Positions 47,598-59,790 of a stretch of DNA of 64,000 nt are shown here, in pieces; positions within the stretch are counted from its first letter, which is position 1, and each line of letters begins with the position of its first letter. The DNA lies in the NCBI GenBank assembly GCA_933207985.1, contig OW240918.1:109482992-109546991 (forward strand). Direction: 5' to 3'. Made by a program: the position numbers and the translations under genes. Source of the stretch: Pelobates cultripes. Its lineage: Eukaryota > Chordata > Amphibia > Anura > Pelobatidae. The notes beneath the pieces were generated by a model. It did not search any database. It was not told the origin of the DNA and saw nothing but the letters and a program-made list of their open reading frames with translations.

Positions 47598-49020
47598 TCC
47601 AAACAAGCGTACCCTAGATAGAACCATTTCTTATATAGGCTTTCCCATGCCTTGCCAACTATCACAAAGCATAGGGACATTTCTGATGCTTTGCAATATG
47701 ATGAAGAGCTCTCTGATTAATTGGCTAGTAAACCACCCAATCAGAGTGCTGTGAAAGCCAAGTCTCAAAAGAAATGTCACTTCTCACGTGGTTGCCTCTG
47801 TTAGTGCTCATTTTACAGAGAACCCTCCATGGGTAAAGGTGGACTGTTTTTTTATTTAGGTGAGGATTTAATTTACTTCCGGCATTTTATTTTTTTTCTG
47901 GCCTTTTTCATTTTACTTAGTGGCATTAGTGATTATGGATTTTTCTGTAATACATTTAAACAAAACCTTATACATTCAGCCTGGATTTCAGCCATCCAGT
48001 GGAGCTGACACCTCAAAAGATCCTATGCCATATCTTCTAACAGTGTTTGTTTTAAGTCTAGAACAATCTAGAGAGTTTGAGACCTTGGGTCAGTTTTGTT
48101 GCTGCTGTTCTGCTTTTTAAAGGGCTTTTGCAAGTCAAATAGCAACTGAACCTTAAACTATTTTTCTGTGTGTAGCTAATAAAGTGCCATATTACAGCCT
48201 CGTGGACTGACCAAATAGCTTTCACACTAACATCAGATGTGAAATTGTTTGTAAAGTAGATCTGGATGATCTTTGGCATATCCTCCACTACTTTTTGTGA
48301 TTCTAGAAGTGAGATATAAAACATCATGTTCCAGGTCACATTATAAAGCATCAAGGATATATAAATGACAATATCCAATCAGGTGATGTTGTTCCAATTG
48401 TTCCAAGTTCTGAACAAAACCAAAACCTAGAATGTGTTTGTTCTACCATAAGGGTTGAAAGGTTTCTCTTTCAGTGCTCCTATACACATTATAATTATTG
48501 TTCAAGGACAATAAGTGTTTTCTTTTAATATCTTAATACCATTACATTTATACCTAACACAACATTAAGTGTCAATAAAATATATCAACTGGAAAAATGG
48601 GAATATGCTTTATTTTTTTCAAATTTTTGCCTACAATAATTGTTACACATTCACTGCAACTAAATAAAAAGAGCTCAACATAGATTCACATATATATCCT
48701 GATTGATAAATGCTTCGTATGCCTAGAATCTAATATAATTTTAGTAGTTATTTAATTTTTGGTTATAGCTATACCAACCCCCTTCCCCCCACACTACTCC
48801 CCTTACTCAACTAAACCATATACCTACCAAAACCTTACCCCTAATCTTAACTCTAAACTATTCCTAACTCTACAACAGAGTTAACCCTAACCCACCATTA
48901 ACCTTTACCTTACCCAAATACTAACCCTACATAAAATTGGTACTGGGCAACTGACATAGCCCAGCACTGATCTTAATTGATATGGGTTCATATTGGAAAA
49001 CCGTGTATTGTATTGTCTAG
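47598..49020. other. Unique DNA with a degenerate CCCTAA-rich stretch
   Basis: 48776-48925 is a run of ACCCT/CCTAAC/TTACC motifs including TTAACCCTAACCC. It resembles a degenerate interstitial telomere-like or low-complexity repeat, with no regular TTAGGG array. Otherwise nothing recognised. Confidence 0.45.
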
Positions 49021-49022
49021 AC

Positions 49023-49270
49023 CAGTGGTTCCCAAACTTTTTAGGTTCAAGGCGCCCTTAATACTTGACTATTTTTCCAAGGTGCCCAAAGTCACAAAAA
49101 AATGTAGGTGGTATATACTGGGCCCCTGTTCAGCAGAAATGCTTGCCGTTCAAGCACAGATTCAGAACCTAATCTTGGGAGGGGCACTGGTAGATTATTT
49201 AAAGAAACAAACCAGGCACAATTACCACTACAGCACTTTGTAGTGGTTATGGTGCCAGTAGTGCCATAGT
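49023..49270. mobile_element. hAT-type terminus
   Basis: CAGTGGTTCCCAAACTTTTT followed by AAGGCGCCC is a typical hAT terminal sequence. The right terminus is not found. The element may include the GT-rich region that follows. Confidence 0.55.
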
Positions 49271-49379
49271 GCCCTCCCCAAGTAAATGGTAAAACTGTTT
49301 AAGAACAGTTTGAGAACTTACCAGGGATCTGCTGGGATAAGGGCTGTAGAAGGGGATAGGAGCAGTAGTGTGTTTGAGG

Positions 49380-49745
49380 GGTGCAATATGTGTGTGTGTG
49401 AGTGGTGATGTGTGTGTGTGTGTGTGAGGGGTGCAGTGTGCATGTATGTGTAGCAGCTTGTGTGTGAGGTGTACAGTGTGTGTGTGTGTGTGTGTGTGTG
49501 TGGGCAGGTTGTATGAGGGGTACAGTGTGTTTGTGAGGGGTACAGTGTGTGTGGGTGGCATGTTGTGTCTGGGGGCAGTGTGTGAGGGGTACAGTTTGTG
49601 TGTATAGAGGGTCATTGTGTGTATGGGGGCTAATTGTGTGTATGGAGGGGCAATTGTGTGTGTATGCATGTGTGAGCAGTGTGTGTGTGTGGCCTGTGGG
49701 GGTGGGAGGGCAAATTCATAAATATATATATATATATATATATTT
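49380..49745. repeat. GT-rich minisatellite ending in (TA)n
   Basis: Irregular GTGTGTG / GAGGGGTACAGTGTG units with (TA)n at about 49722-49742. The 140-codon histidine/threonine-rich ORF on the minus strand (49669-49247) and the 123-codon plus-strand ORF are repeat translations. Confidence 0.9.
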
Positions 49746-50526
49746 TTTTTTTTATTATTATTATTTTTTAATTAAAAATAATTATTTTAATATCCCCCCC
49801 CCTCCCTGCTTACCTGTGCCTGAGAGGGGGGACATTTCCTGCAATCCCTCGTGGTCCGGTGGGGAAGCTCCAGTGGTCCCAGTGGTGAAAATGAACTCTA
49901 GCAGCCTCAGGAGCTGCTAGATTTCACTCTTGCGAGATTTGGAGCATTGCCGTGGTAACCATAGCAATGCTCCGAGCTCGTGAGAGGATAACCCGGCAGA
50001 GTTGCAGGTTAGAGCTCTCCCGGGTTCTCCCTCCCCTGCCAGCTGCCAACAGTACACTGCGAGCGGGCCAGAGAGGGAGATCTCTGATCTCCCCTCTGGT
50101 CCTGCAGAGCCGGCAGGGGAGAGAGAGGCACATTTCCCGGTGATATGTGTGACTCAGGAGATCCCGTCTCCCCTGTGTGACTCAGGAGATCCTGAGGTAG
50201 TGAATGATACCTGAGCCTCCTTGGTATGTGCAGGGATTTAACCCTGTTCAAACTGCATGGCTGTAGTAGAAATTGCAGCTTATCTGTCTGACATAGGGGA
50301 GCCCCAGGTATCTCCTGATGTGGCTGGAATTTAACCCTGTTTTTACCGTATTGCAGTCAGTGGGGATTTAAATCCTCATTTAAAAGGCTGCACTTACTTT
50401 GAGCTCTGCATTCACAGCATATGTCAGTCTTAGGCCACTAAATATTGTCCCAGGTATATCACCATAACATTAGAATATGTCAATATATCCTAAATGAATT
50501 AAAGTCCAGTATAGTTAGGATATACT

Positions 50527-50820
50527 CAGTGGCGGAACTACTGCTGGTGCAACTGGAGGGGGCCCATCGGGTGGCCCATGCATTTAGGGCCACTTGATGG
50601 GTATTATTGCTGAACAAGAGCCTTTAAGACTGTGAGTGGGCTCCTGTAGTGTTGGCCGGCTGTGAAGAAGTGACAAACACACCACTACAACCTTCTAAGA
50701 ATGGTAAAACTGTGGGAGTTGCATGGTAGTTAAGGATCTACCTTTTATTCATGCTTGTGCTGGAGGGGGCACTAAAAAATTTCTTGCACCAGGGCCCTCT
50801 CTACATGAGTTCTGCCACTG
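50527..50820. mobile_element. Short hAT-type MITE
   Basis: The 294-bp element starts CAGTGGCGGAACTACTG and ends AGTTCTGCCACTG. Flanks GATATACT and AGTTTACT match at 5 of 8 positions, a weak 8-bp duplication. The interior resembles the element at 25708. Confidence 0.7.
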
Positions 50821-51209
50821 AGTTTACTGACGTCCTAACATTTATTAAGTTAATTTCTGCATAGATCACAAAAGACATACCAGAGGTGTTAGCAAGGAAA
50901 ATATAATGTATTCAATATCGAGTAAATTATTTTATTGGTTCCCTAAGGGACACTTGAATTGTTGGAGTGGAAAGACATCAAGTTGGAGATGGAAAATAAA
51001 AACAGTTGGAGATGGACAAAAACAGCTGTAGAAACATTCTAGAATGGTGGGTGAGAGATCAGGGGATAAAAGTTGTCATCTGTTTAAAAATGGTACCGGA
51101 AGCTAAGTGAATTAACAAGTTATTAAGAATGGCATCATAGAAAGAAAACAAGGACTGGATGTTGAGGGACTGGACATTGAGGTACTAAATGTCTCCACGT
51201 GCATTAATT

Positions 51210-52540
51210 TATATATGGTTAACCTGGGTATTAAACTACCCGCCTCGCTTAACCTAATAATAAACGAAAACCATGTACCACTCCCACAAAAGGTAGATTC
51301 CCATCTTAAATTTTGGGACGATAAGGGAACATCGTGGTTAGGACGCATAAACACGGTAAAGATGATGACCCTGCCACATATCTTATATCTTTTCCGAACC
51401 CTACACATAGCAATTCCGAATGCCTTACTGAAGAAATTCAAAACTACTGTAAACGCACACATTTGGAGGAGAAAACCCCCACGCATAGCACAGAATCTCC
51501 TTTGGCTACCATTCCCGAAAGGTAGCCTAAATATACCTAACATACAACTATATTACAAGGCTTCAATAGTAGCGCAGGGCATATCAGTATTGGAAAAAAC
51601 CTCTCCCCCTCTATGGCTGGTGTTAGAAAATGCAAGCATGCCCAGGGGAATGGCGGAACAGGCCATATGGGTCGGAACCGCACAACACTTGACAGATCAC
51701 AACATGCTACCTCCAACACAACTGATGCTCTGAATATGGAGACGGCACATCCTGAAACTTGGCGTAGACAAAGATCTACTTCATGCAGCACACTTGCAGG
51801 CTCTTGCTTTCCACACCACCAACATATGCCTAGACCCATGGGTAAAGCGATGCATCTCCTACGTAGGTGCCCTGTATGATTCTATGGGCATCCCTTTCCA
51901 GAACTGCAACAGACCTACTCCCTTCCATTTAGGGAAATATTCACGTACTTACGCATCAAGAACATACTATACGACACCAAACTAGATGCTAGGGGCAGAT
52001 CAACCCTAGCACCATTTGTTCTTAAGTGCTTATGGAGACTGAAGAACGCCAAAGCCTTATCTTTTTGCTATAACTCCCTTATGGCTCTGGGAGACAACGA
52101 GGTACCCTCGTACATGCAACAATGGGAGACAGACCTAGACACACAACTCCAGCCGAATACATGGCGCCTAGCGTTGGGAAATGTCAAAAAGGTCACTAAT
52201 AGCATAGCCCACAGGGAGGCATTCTGTAAACTGACTATGAGGTGGTACATGGTGCCCACAAAAATAGCACACATATATTCGGACACATCCCTCATGTGCT
52301 GGAGAGGTCAGGGACAGGTGGGCACCTTATTGCACATGTACTGGGCTTGCCCGGGCATCACCACATTTAGAGCAGTTTTTCATAACAGCGCTAAAAGTTA
52401 ACATACCTAGGACTCCTGAATGCCACCTCGTTCACATGTTTCCAGATTCGCACCGGGAGGACGAACTGTATGTGGTATCACACTGTCTCATAGCAGCGAA
52501 AACAGCAACAACCACAGACCCCAACCCTATCAAAAGTTAT
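51210..52540 (+). pseudogene. L1/Tx1-like LINE ORF2 C-terminal part (upstream half)
   Basis: ORF 51215-51733 encodes the region after the RT palm: WLGRINTVKMMTLPHILYLF, then ALLKKFKTTVNAHIWRRK and IPNIQLYYKAS. The text continues through KILYDTKLD-type frames to ORF 52081-52401. That ORF contains RWYMVPTKIAHIY and CWRGQGQVGTLLHMYWACPG, the C-terminal zinc-knuckle region with its second cysteine lost. The coding frame reaches TDPNPIKSY at 52540, where the 10.15-kb composite insertion starts. It resumes at 62705. The element is 5'-truncated at about 51200 and carries frameshifts. Confidence 0.85.
52527..52540 (+). repeat. Left target-site duplication of the composite Penelope insertion
   Basis: CTATCAAAAGTTAT, repeated at 62691-62704 with one difference. 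It lies inside the LINE coding frame. Confidence 0.82.
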
Positions 52541-53839
52541 GAACAAAAAACTAGAGAGTAGTGTACCAAGAAATTATTGGGAGGAGGCAACTTGTGCCTG
52601 TTCTACATAGTGACCGAAAATTATATAAGAGTCAGAAGCACAAGTTAAAAAGACCAAAGGTCAAAAAACAAAAAATAGTTTTTTAGATTCTAAATAATAT
52701 AAAAAAATAATTTAGCAAAAACCCAAAAGTGCTACCAATATACAGAGTGAAAAAAACAAAAAAGAAATAAACAAAATACTGTTATGATGCATATATCAGT
52801 GAGACACAATACTGATTTACATAAGATACATGTATCAACAAGTCTCAATATAATGGAATGTATCAGTAAGTCTCAGAGTAATTAGATAAGTGTATCAAAA
52901 GATCAATCTACTGTGGCAGTGTGATAATCTGAAAAGTTAACTCTAATGTCTTAAAAATATAAGAGTAATGAAGTAGCAGCACACGTCTGTGCTAATGGGA
53001 AGACATTAGTTAATGATAGCCATACTAGTAATAGTGGAGTAGAAAGAGTGCAAAATAATTATCGGGGTAGCATGTAGTGCAAGCATATTATTGCTAGATA
53101 CTGCCAAAAGTCACACAGAATTATCTCTACCAGGAGCCAAAATGACGGTGTAGAGACTATAGGTCTAGGTATATAGTTATGGCAAGTAAAATCAATCCTG
53201 CTAAATATGACAGTATACGTTACGAGCGTATGAATATTTGTAGCTCGTAAAGCCTGTCAATAGTTATTGGTGTATAGACTGCAGGTTCTAGCATGATGTT
53301 GTTGAATGTGATACCCATGGGTATATAGTAATTGGCATATAAGTAATAGATTTTAATCTAAGCCAAATACTATAGAAGCTGCTGAAATGATAATTACGGC
53401 ATTTGATAGTCTGTGCCGTAATAATTAGCGATGCTGATGGTAAGCGGTCTACTGGCGTACTGAGATTCTAATAGAAAAAACTTAATTAGAAAATAGCAGG
53501 TATAGGCTATACTCAGCTGATAAGACCTGTAGCCTACACCAGAGAATATAATAGTGGAAGAGATAATAGCAAAAAAGATAATATGAGAAGGATAGAAATA
53601 GCTAATTATGATAATTTCCACACTAACAGCTCGCCCCCGTGCCTACAAGGGCACCTAAGTGTTCCCAAGCAAATGTAGTCTTAGTAGATGGTTCTATAGA
53701 GGGTACTGAAAAAAACGACTGAATACACTTAGCACTATAAACTCTCCCCTGTGCCTTCAAGGGCACCTAAGTCTTCCCATGATATAATATAATTGAAGAT
53801 TATATTAGCTTTAGTGTACTAATAATCTTAATTTTAGTA

Positions 53840-53973
53840 ATGACAGGAGGCGAATATTTGCATATCTTTCTTTACTGAAAACTCCAGCAGCATAGAAACA
53901 TAACAACCAATCAGAAAAAAAGTTATGATGCCCATAAAAGGCCCTGTCTATGTCATCACTTCCTCTTTCTTTG
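53840..53973. repeat. DIRS left inverted terminal repeat
   Basis: Runs from TGACAGGAGG to CCTCTTTCTTTG and is complementary to 59587-59721 with only a few differences, near the outer end. Outside it a 46-bp unique terminal extension (53794-53839) belongs to the element. Confidence 0.9.
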
Positions 53974-54429
53974 AAGCGAAACAATAAATAACAACAAGAG
54001 ACATAATCATATTACGTCAACAGTTCAACAACATATTAGAATATCCAACTCCATTAGTTCCGCGATGCAGAGGTATGGAAGGTGAATCTTTGTCTCGATG
54101 AGAAGACGTTCACGCTGCAAGAAAAAGAAAAAGGTGAAAGGTATCTGGCGTGATAACTTGTCCGCATACAATAAGCATTAAGCATCTGATATACCAACGA
54201 ACATTAGAATGTGAAACATATCAATATATATTTATTCCAACGCAATGATATTTAAGAATCTATAAACACAACATAATGCAAGGTTCATGTCTAATATTCA
54301 GCCAATACAAGACCCACAAGATACAGGTCTAAGTAGCAAACATACAAACCATACGTACTTACCTTCCTGAACATAAAGGACATATTCTGTTCAACACGAG
54401 AAACATGGGAGGGATCCTATAGGGTGGGA

Positions 54430-54530
54430 AATATTCGCCTCCTGTCATTACTAAAATTAAGATTATTAGTACACTAAAGCTAATATAATCTTCAATTTTA
54501 CCACATGACAGGAGGCTTCATATTTGCATT
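54430..54530. repeat. DIRS internal complementary region
   Basis: The reverse complement of this segment equals the right end of the element (to GTGGTAAAAT, 59731) joined directly to its left end (TGAAGATTATATTAG, 53794). It thus mirrors the circle junction, with the shared AAT at about 54494-54496. In the accepted DIRS model it templates completion of the ends during circular intermediate formation. Confidence 0.9.
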
Positions 54531-54554
54531 TTTAAAGCTTTGAATTGACCAATG

Positions 54555-55360
54555 TGAAGGAAGCATGAGATGTTTGCCGAAAATAGAACGTTCTAAACGT
54601 ACTCTCTCGCGCTCAGTCCGCGCAGCGTATAATGTCGGCTAGGGAAGCGTCGGCCGAAAAGGTTTGTGAGGCCGCCGCTCCCCTGACCGAGTGGGCTCCG
54701 AAACAAGGTTCGACGCTAAAGACAAAAACCAGCGGACCCATCTGGCCAGTGTTGCGGTAGACACCGGTCCATGAGGGTTCACGTAAGAAGTCAGAAGGTG
54801 ATCCGTCGAATGAGTTCGAAGGGGGTAGAGATATTGGTGTACCCCATTAGCGTTCTGACCACGCATAGTGTGGCGTCTGACACAAAGCATGGGTATGACA
54901 CTGAAGACGAATCAGACTTAGTTCGTCTCGACATGGTAAAGGTAACCCCATCTGGTGTGAGAGAGAAACCATCCATATCGCAAGCCCTAACGTCCGCCAC
55001 CGTCTAAATGAGGCGAGGCATAATAAGAGGGCTAGTTTGGCTGAAAGTTGCTTCAGTGACAAACAAGGATTGTCCGGCCATTCCCTAAGGAATCTCAGCA
55101 CCACATCCACCTGCCAGAGGCATGAATATTTGGGTGCAGGGATCTCGACAATTCGGCACCCCGCAGTAGTCGACAAACCAGTGTATCTTGACCTACTGGT
55201 CTGCCCTGTACCGGAACGTGCGCCGCCAATATGGCGGATCTGATCACATTGAGGGATCGATATGACCCACCCAACGAGACCAGGTGTGACAGATAGTTGA
55301 GGATCAGTGGGACAGGTGCGGTAAAGGGATCGGAATCCCTTTCCACACACCAATCACTCC
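54555..55360 (-). pseudogene. DIRS tyrosine recombinase remnant
   Basis: The N-terminal core-binding part is in ORF 55346-55095: VPLILNYLSHLVSLGGSYRS, then NVIRSAILAAH and PVGQDTLVCRLLRG. The central part (55000-54791) reads RACDMDGFSLTPDGVTF. The catalytic C-terminus is split between frames: VSTATLARWVRWFLSLA, then FGAHSVRGAAAS (HxxR, about 54680-54700). STFRTFYFRQT follows (about 54570-54600) and holds the nucleophilic tyrosine. A stop replaces the conserved tryptophan before it, and at least two frameshifts are present. It lies next to the internal complementary region, as in other DIRS elements. Confidence 0.88.
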
Positions 55361-55699
55361 AGGCCGACCAGGCAGAAATATAGCCTTTCCTGGTGCCGGG
55401 AGCCTATGAGTCCCATAGGAGGTCTTAGTTGATGCAATAGGTCGTGAACTGACCAGGAGCCCCTGAAACCGTCCAGGCAACTAGTGCCAGTTGTCCTTCC
55501 ATGACAAGGGAGTGGGCTTCCCCTCGAGGTCCCGTCAGAAGTAGAGGGAAGGTAGGGAGTAGTAGAGGGTCTTCGCGAGACATCTCCAGGCGATCCGGGA
55601 AATCTTGTATCTTGTGGGTGTGTGTGTGTATCGAAGCACCCTTGCTATTGTGGAGAACGGCTGGGTCATGTTTGCAGTGGTTCATCCATCGCCCTGTAT

Positions 55700-56560
55700 C
55701 CGAAGGAAGAGTCAAAGATCGTTTTGCCAATCCAAGTTTGTATGTGAAGTAATCACCATCGAAATTCCATCCTCACTTCCGCTGACAGTGGGATCCAGTG
55801 GTCGTATGAGTGACCGGTGCGTACGTATCTCACCATCAGTCGTAGTGGGCCAGGGAATAACGCTTGTATGGAGGAGGAGAGGAGGAGAGGAATCCCACAA
55901 TCCGACAGCTATCCTTATAGAGGCGCTCTTTGCCGTAGACGGACGCGGAACGTAGTTCTCCAAGCCGATGTCGAAACCGAGGAACTGGCCCGATTCAGAT
56001 GGAGAAGCGATCTTTGTCTGTGTACAACAAAAAACCCATGGAGTCCCGAAAGTGAACGACAAATTTGTCTGCAAATGTAGCCTGGATTCGTAAAGAATCA
56101 GCAAGTCTTCCAGGTATACGAGGCATCGCACGCCCAAATTTACGGATGTGTGCCCTCACTGGTTACAGTAGGTTCGCGAGCACCACGGAGTCGTAAACTG
56201 CCGTGTTTGTCCTCACCATTGGAATCGGAGGAAAACTTCGGCAGTCCAGGGCAACGGGTACTGACAAGCGTGCGTCCTTGAGGTCCAGATGTGTAAACCA
56301 GTCGTTATCGCCTAGGAGGTCTTGTAGAAGACGAATTTCCTCCATCTTGCAGCATTTGTATACCATGTAGGAGTTCCATTGATGTAGTCTCCTGGCTTCT
56401 TCTTGACCAGGAAAAATTTGCTGGGGAAGCCTTCCCCTCCGGTGCATGTTGAATTGCGCCCCTCCTGAAGAGGGTGCAGATTTTCTTGTCCACGAGGCGT
56501 TCCTGTTCCGCCAGCGTGCGTAATGGAGGTGAAGGGCGACCTGCACGGCTGTGATAAAAC
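55700..56560 (-). pseudogene. DIRS reverse transcriptase / RNase H remnant
   Basis: Shifted minus-strand frames give KKICTLFRRGAIQHAPEGK (about 56450-56500), FFLVKKKPGDY, CCKMEEIRLLQDLLGDNDWF, and THLDLKDARLSVPVALDC with the first catalytic aspartate (about 56280). VRCLVYLEDLLIL follows (about 56100-56130), where the YLDD active site has become YLED. FLGFDIG then marks the thumb start. The catalytic substitution and frameshifts show loss of function. Order and spacing match DIRS Pol. Confidence 0.88.
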
Positions 56561-56599
56561 TCTATGACATAGCCTTGTACTGTCTGGAGAACCCAGGTG

Positions 56600-57640
56600 A
56601 CTTTGGTAGTCGTCTCCCAATTCTGTAAGACAGAGACAGGTTGCCGGTCATAATATTGGAAACAGTTAGTTATATAGGTTGACACACTAGTAGATGAAGC
56701 GGATGGGTTCCTTTGTGTAGTAGATGGGAGAAATATGAGGACTGTGTATACGATCTGGAACCTGTCGCCCAGAAGCGGCTGGTGGCTCGGTTCAGCTACC
56801 GACCAGTCCTCCCAGAAACACCTTTCCCCGTAGGGTTGTGGAAGGCTTGTTTTAGCGAGGTCTGGGTTTAATTTAGTGGGGTGAATAAATTCACGTGTTT
56901 CTTGAGTACTGCAATGAACACTACGTCGAATAGTAGGCCTTTTGCTTTTGGGCCGAATTCTTGTCGTTCCTAAGTCCAATAGTGTGTTGTCGATGCGGCC
57001 CAGTACAGATTTGCGTCTGTCGGCGCATAGTGCGTCATTTACGTTGCCCAGGAGGCATATCAAGCATTGAGACCATTCTTTGGAGGTGGTAGGGTTGAGT
57101 TGTGTACCCTGGGGTAACTCGGTCTTGAGGCGTGCGCATCCTTCCATCCCCCGAGGGTTGCGCAGCCAATAGTGTTCGTCCAGGAACGTTCCGTCTTCGG
57201 CTACTCTGGTTTAGTGCCGCTACAGTTATCTCTGCCTCAGCCGCCGTCACAGAGTAAGGTTTCCCTAACGTACTTCGAGGAAGTGTGGGGAAGGTCTTGC
57301 CGTTCCATTTCCTCAGACGGTGAGCTGTCTTCGTGTCGCTCATCTACCATGTCCAAAGTACGTGGTGGGTAATAGTCTTCTTTGTCGGAAGATTGTGGCG
57401 GACGGGGTTTGGATTCCCGGTGCTCCGCCTATTTGGTCTGTTCGATGGGCGTCTTGCCCTTGACCTTAGTGGCAGGGGGGCTGGAGCCCTTCCCTTGCCG
57501 TTTTGACTTGGAGGCTTGTGGGCCTGAGGTCTCCATCAAGCGGTGTGGGGTAGAGTTCATAACAGAACCTTCTCCACTGAGGCCGTTACTGTGGCGTTTA
57601 TCATTGCCTAGAAATCTTGGGAACATTGAGAGTGTCCACC
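56600..57640 (-). pseudogene. DIRS gag-like region
   Basis: It occupies the gag position between the 5' region and RT. ORF 57147-56305 is open for 280 codons and covers the gag end and the RT start in one frame. It contains CLICLLGNVNDALCADRRKS and LGRIDNTLLDL, in the style of DIRS gag C-terminal segments. ORFs 57626-57429 (lysine-rich) and 57343-57035 are probable upstream parts in other frames. There is no conserved catalytic motif, so the name rests on position and resemblance. Confidence 0.6.
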
Positions 57641-57699
57641 ATGACTCGTTCCCATCCTATTGGGAGATAGTGTGAGGGTCAGCACGTAGGGGTGTTAGA

Positions 57700-59580
57700 C
57701 TCCTGGTAGAACTGGGGATCACCCAGGTAAAACGGTTTGAATTGCCTGCTTTAGTATGTCTGAGAGTATGAATACTCGTGCCAAGTGTAGAGGGGTCACC
57801 TCTATTAGTTTAATCTGGCTACTGAGAGCCGTGGTGCAGGCGCGACTGACTGGTAGTGGTGTCGGTCTGGCTAGCCGGGTTCACCACAAATGTACGCCAG
57901 AGCTGTATGCACGGTTTTTAACTATACAGGCTTATTATATAGGCGCATGGGGCCTATCTCCATAAGGTCTGCAGCCGCAGGACCCATGTCTATTAGGCTG
58001 GGTTCATCCCAGGTGGTGTGCCATGGTAACCCAGAGGACACCCATATTATAATTATTGGCACCTTACAAGCATTGCATGCATATCTGGGGGTCATCCCAG
58101 GTGGTGTGCCATGAAAAATTACCCAGAGGACACCCACGTTCAATATGTACACTAGGCACAGTAAATATACATATATGTATCCCTGTGAAGGGTACACCGC
58201 AATACACTCAGTTTTCTTAGTGATCCTGCCGTCAAATCGCATCCGGCATGGTACTGTTGCTTTAATGTAAAACTGACAGGCAGTGTTTAACCCCTTAAGG
58301 ACACATGACATGTGTGACATGTCATGATTCCCTTTTATTCCAAAAGTTTGGTCCTTAAGGGGTTAAACATCCATATATGTCTGTAGTAATCAGTGGTAAA
58401 GTTGAGGCGTAGGCCTCCGTGCATATGATCGGGGTTCACCCCGGGTGGTGTGCCATGGTAACCCAGAGGACACCCACATCAAAGGTAATGGTCTGTCAGT
58501 GACCTTGCATGCATATCTGGGGGGTCACCCCAGGTGGTGTGCCATGAAAAAATACCCAGAGGACACCCACATAAATTTGCACCGTCAGGTACAGTAATAT
58601 AATATGACCCTCTGTAGGGTACAATAATATAATATAATATGCCCTTTGTAGGGTACAGTAACACAATATGCCCTTTGTATGGTACAGTTGATATTGTATG
58701 GCTTCACAATAATACATAGATTGTGTGCCTGCTCAACATATAATCATCCAGTGTAAGGCACCATGAGAGATATATCCATGAGAATAAAAAATAATAATTG
58801 TATCAATAAATGAATGTGCCCAGAGAGGGGGACCCCTGAAGGGGTTAATCCAGATGCAGGGCGCGGTGATCGGGTGATTCCTGTAGGGTATAGTAATATA
58901 GTATGACCCTGTGCAGGGTATAGTAATATGGTATGACCCTGTATAGGGTATAGACCCTGAGTAAGGTACAAAGACATAATCTCCTTTAATGCCTGCATGT
59001 AAGTATTTGTTTGGCAGACACTGTTGGCACTGTGGCAAAAAACATCAAAAGAATACATGGAGAAAAAACTGAAATCCAGCTTGCACTCTCCCATTGTTCA
59101 CTTGGGAGAGCATACACTTGTGGAGCCCGGCGGTCGGGTGAGTTCCCGATCCGCCGAGCGAGCAGGGAAGGCGGCCGTCGGGTATCTCGCGAGCCGCGAG
59201 ATCCAAGATGGCCGCCGCCCACATGTGAAGGTGCGCCGCGGATCGCGGTCGCGCGGTGCAAAACAAAGGGGATAAATGCAACACAAACGCTGACCCCAGC
59301 CTCCCTCCACCCGTCCCCATACAGTCCCCTGTGTAAGTGAAAGGGCCGGTCCGCGAGGCGAGCGCGACACGGGTAGTCGTTGCGCCCGCGGATACCAGGC
59401 AGTAAGGTGGAAATAAAAAGGGGGAAACAGAGGGATACAGTTAAGGGACATGAATAAGGGGGGCCAAGGTAGCAGGTGTAAGCAATAAATAGAGTAATAT
59501 ATAGTGGAATGACAATCAAAAAACAGTGTAAATTAAGAATCTACCAGAGAGGTAAAATACTCTGACCTGATGTATGGCTG
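57700..59580 (-). other. DIRS 5' region with tandem duplications
   Basis: It holds no recognisable gene. The block GTCATCCCAGGTGGTGTGCC...ACCCAGAGGACACCCAC occurs four times (57998, 58088, 58437, 58527) in two related pairs about 440 bp apart. Between the pairs a TTAA MITE is inserted. Short AGGGTACAGTAATATAATATG units form an array at 58610-58980. The GC-rich 59100-59400 stretch carries overlapping ORFs (up to 177 codons) without motif. Confidence 0.7.
58287..58366. mobile_element. 80-bp TTAA MITE, copy 2, inside the DIRS element
   Basis: Same sequence as 22578-22657 with two substitutions. TTAA at both ends. Its near-identity to a copy 36 kb away shows recent spread, after the DIRS insertion or carried by it. 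Confidence 0.87.
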
Positions 59581-59586
59581 GAGCAG

Positions 59587-59721
59587 CAAAGAAAGAGGAA
59601 GTGATGACATAGACAGGGCCTTTTATGGGCATCATAACTTTTTTTCTGATTGGTTGTTATGTTTCTATGCTGCTGGAGTTTTCAGTAAAGAAAGATATGC
59701 AAATATGAAGCCTCCTGTCAT
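59587..59721. repeat. DIRS right inverted terminal repeat
   Basis: Complement of 53840-53973, containing CATAGACAGGGCC and GGTTGTTATGTTTC. The element ends ten bases further at GTGGTAAAAT. Confidence 0.9.
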
Positions 59722-59790
59722 GTGGTAAAATCTAAATAGAAAAAGACAGGTATAGTTACTGTCATCCTCTGATAAGGAGACAGTATGTAC

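Larger units (their letters stand above)
53791..59731 (-). mobile_element. DIRS-type tyrosine-recombinase retrotransposon
   Basis: The 5.94-kb element lies on the minus strand. It has inverted terminal repeats of about 135 bp (53840-53973 and 59587-59721) and an internal complementary region (54430-54530). The coding order from the right is gag-like, RT/RNase H, tyrosine recombinase. AAT is present at both junctions and once in the uninterrupted target at 61375, with no longer target duplication. This is the expected outcome of recombinase-mediated insertion of a circle. The host sequence is a Penelope arm, and the intact paralogous site lies in the other arm. The genes carry frameshifts, but the terminal architecture is well kept. 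Confidence 0.92.

Noticed and set aside
58986..59519. 177-codon ORF and overlapping frames in the DIRS 5' region
   Set aside because: GC-rich stretch open in several frames on both strands. No recognised motif, and it lies in the untranslated part of the element.
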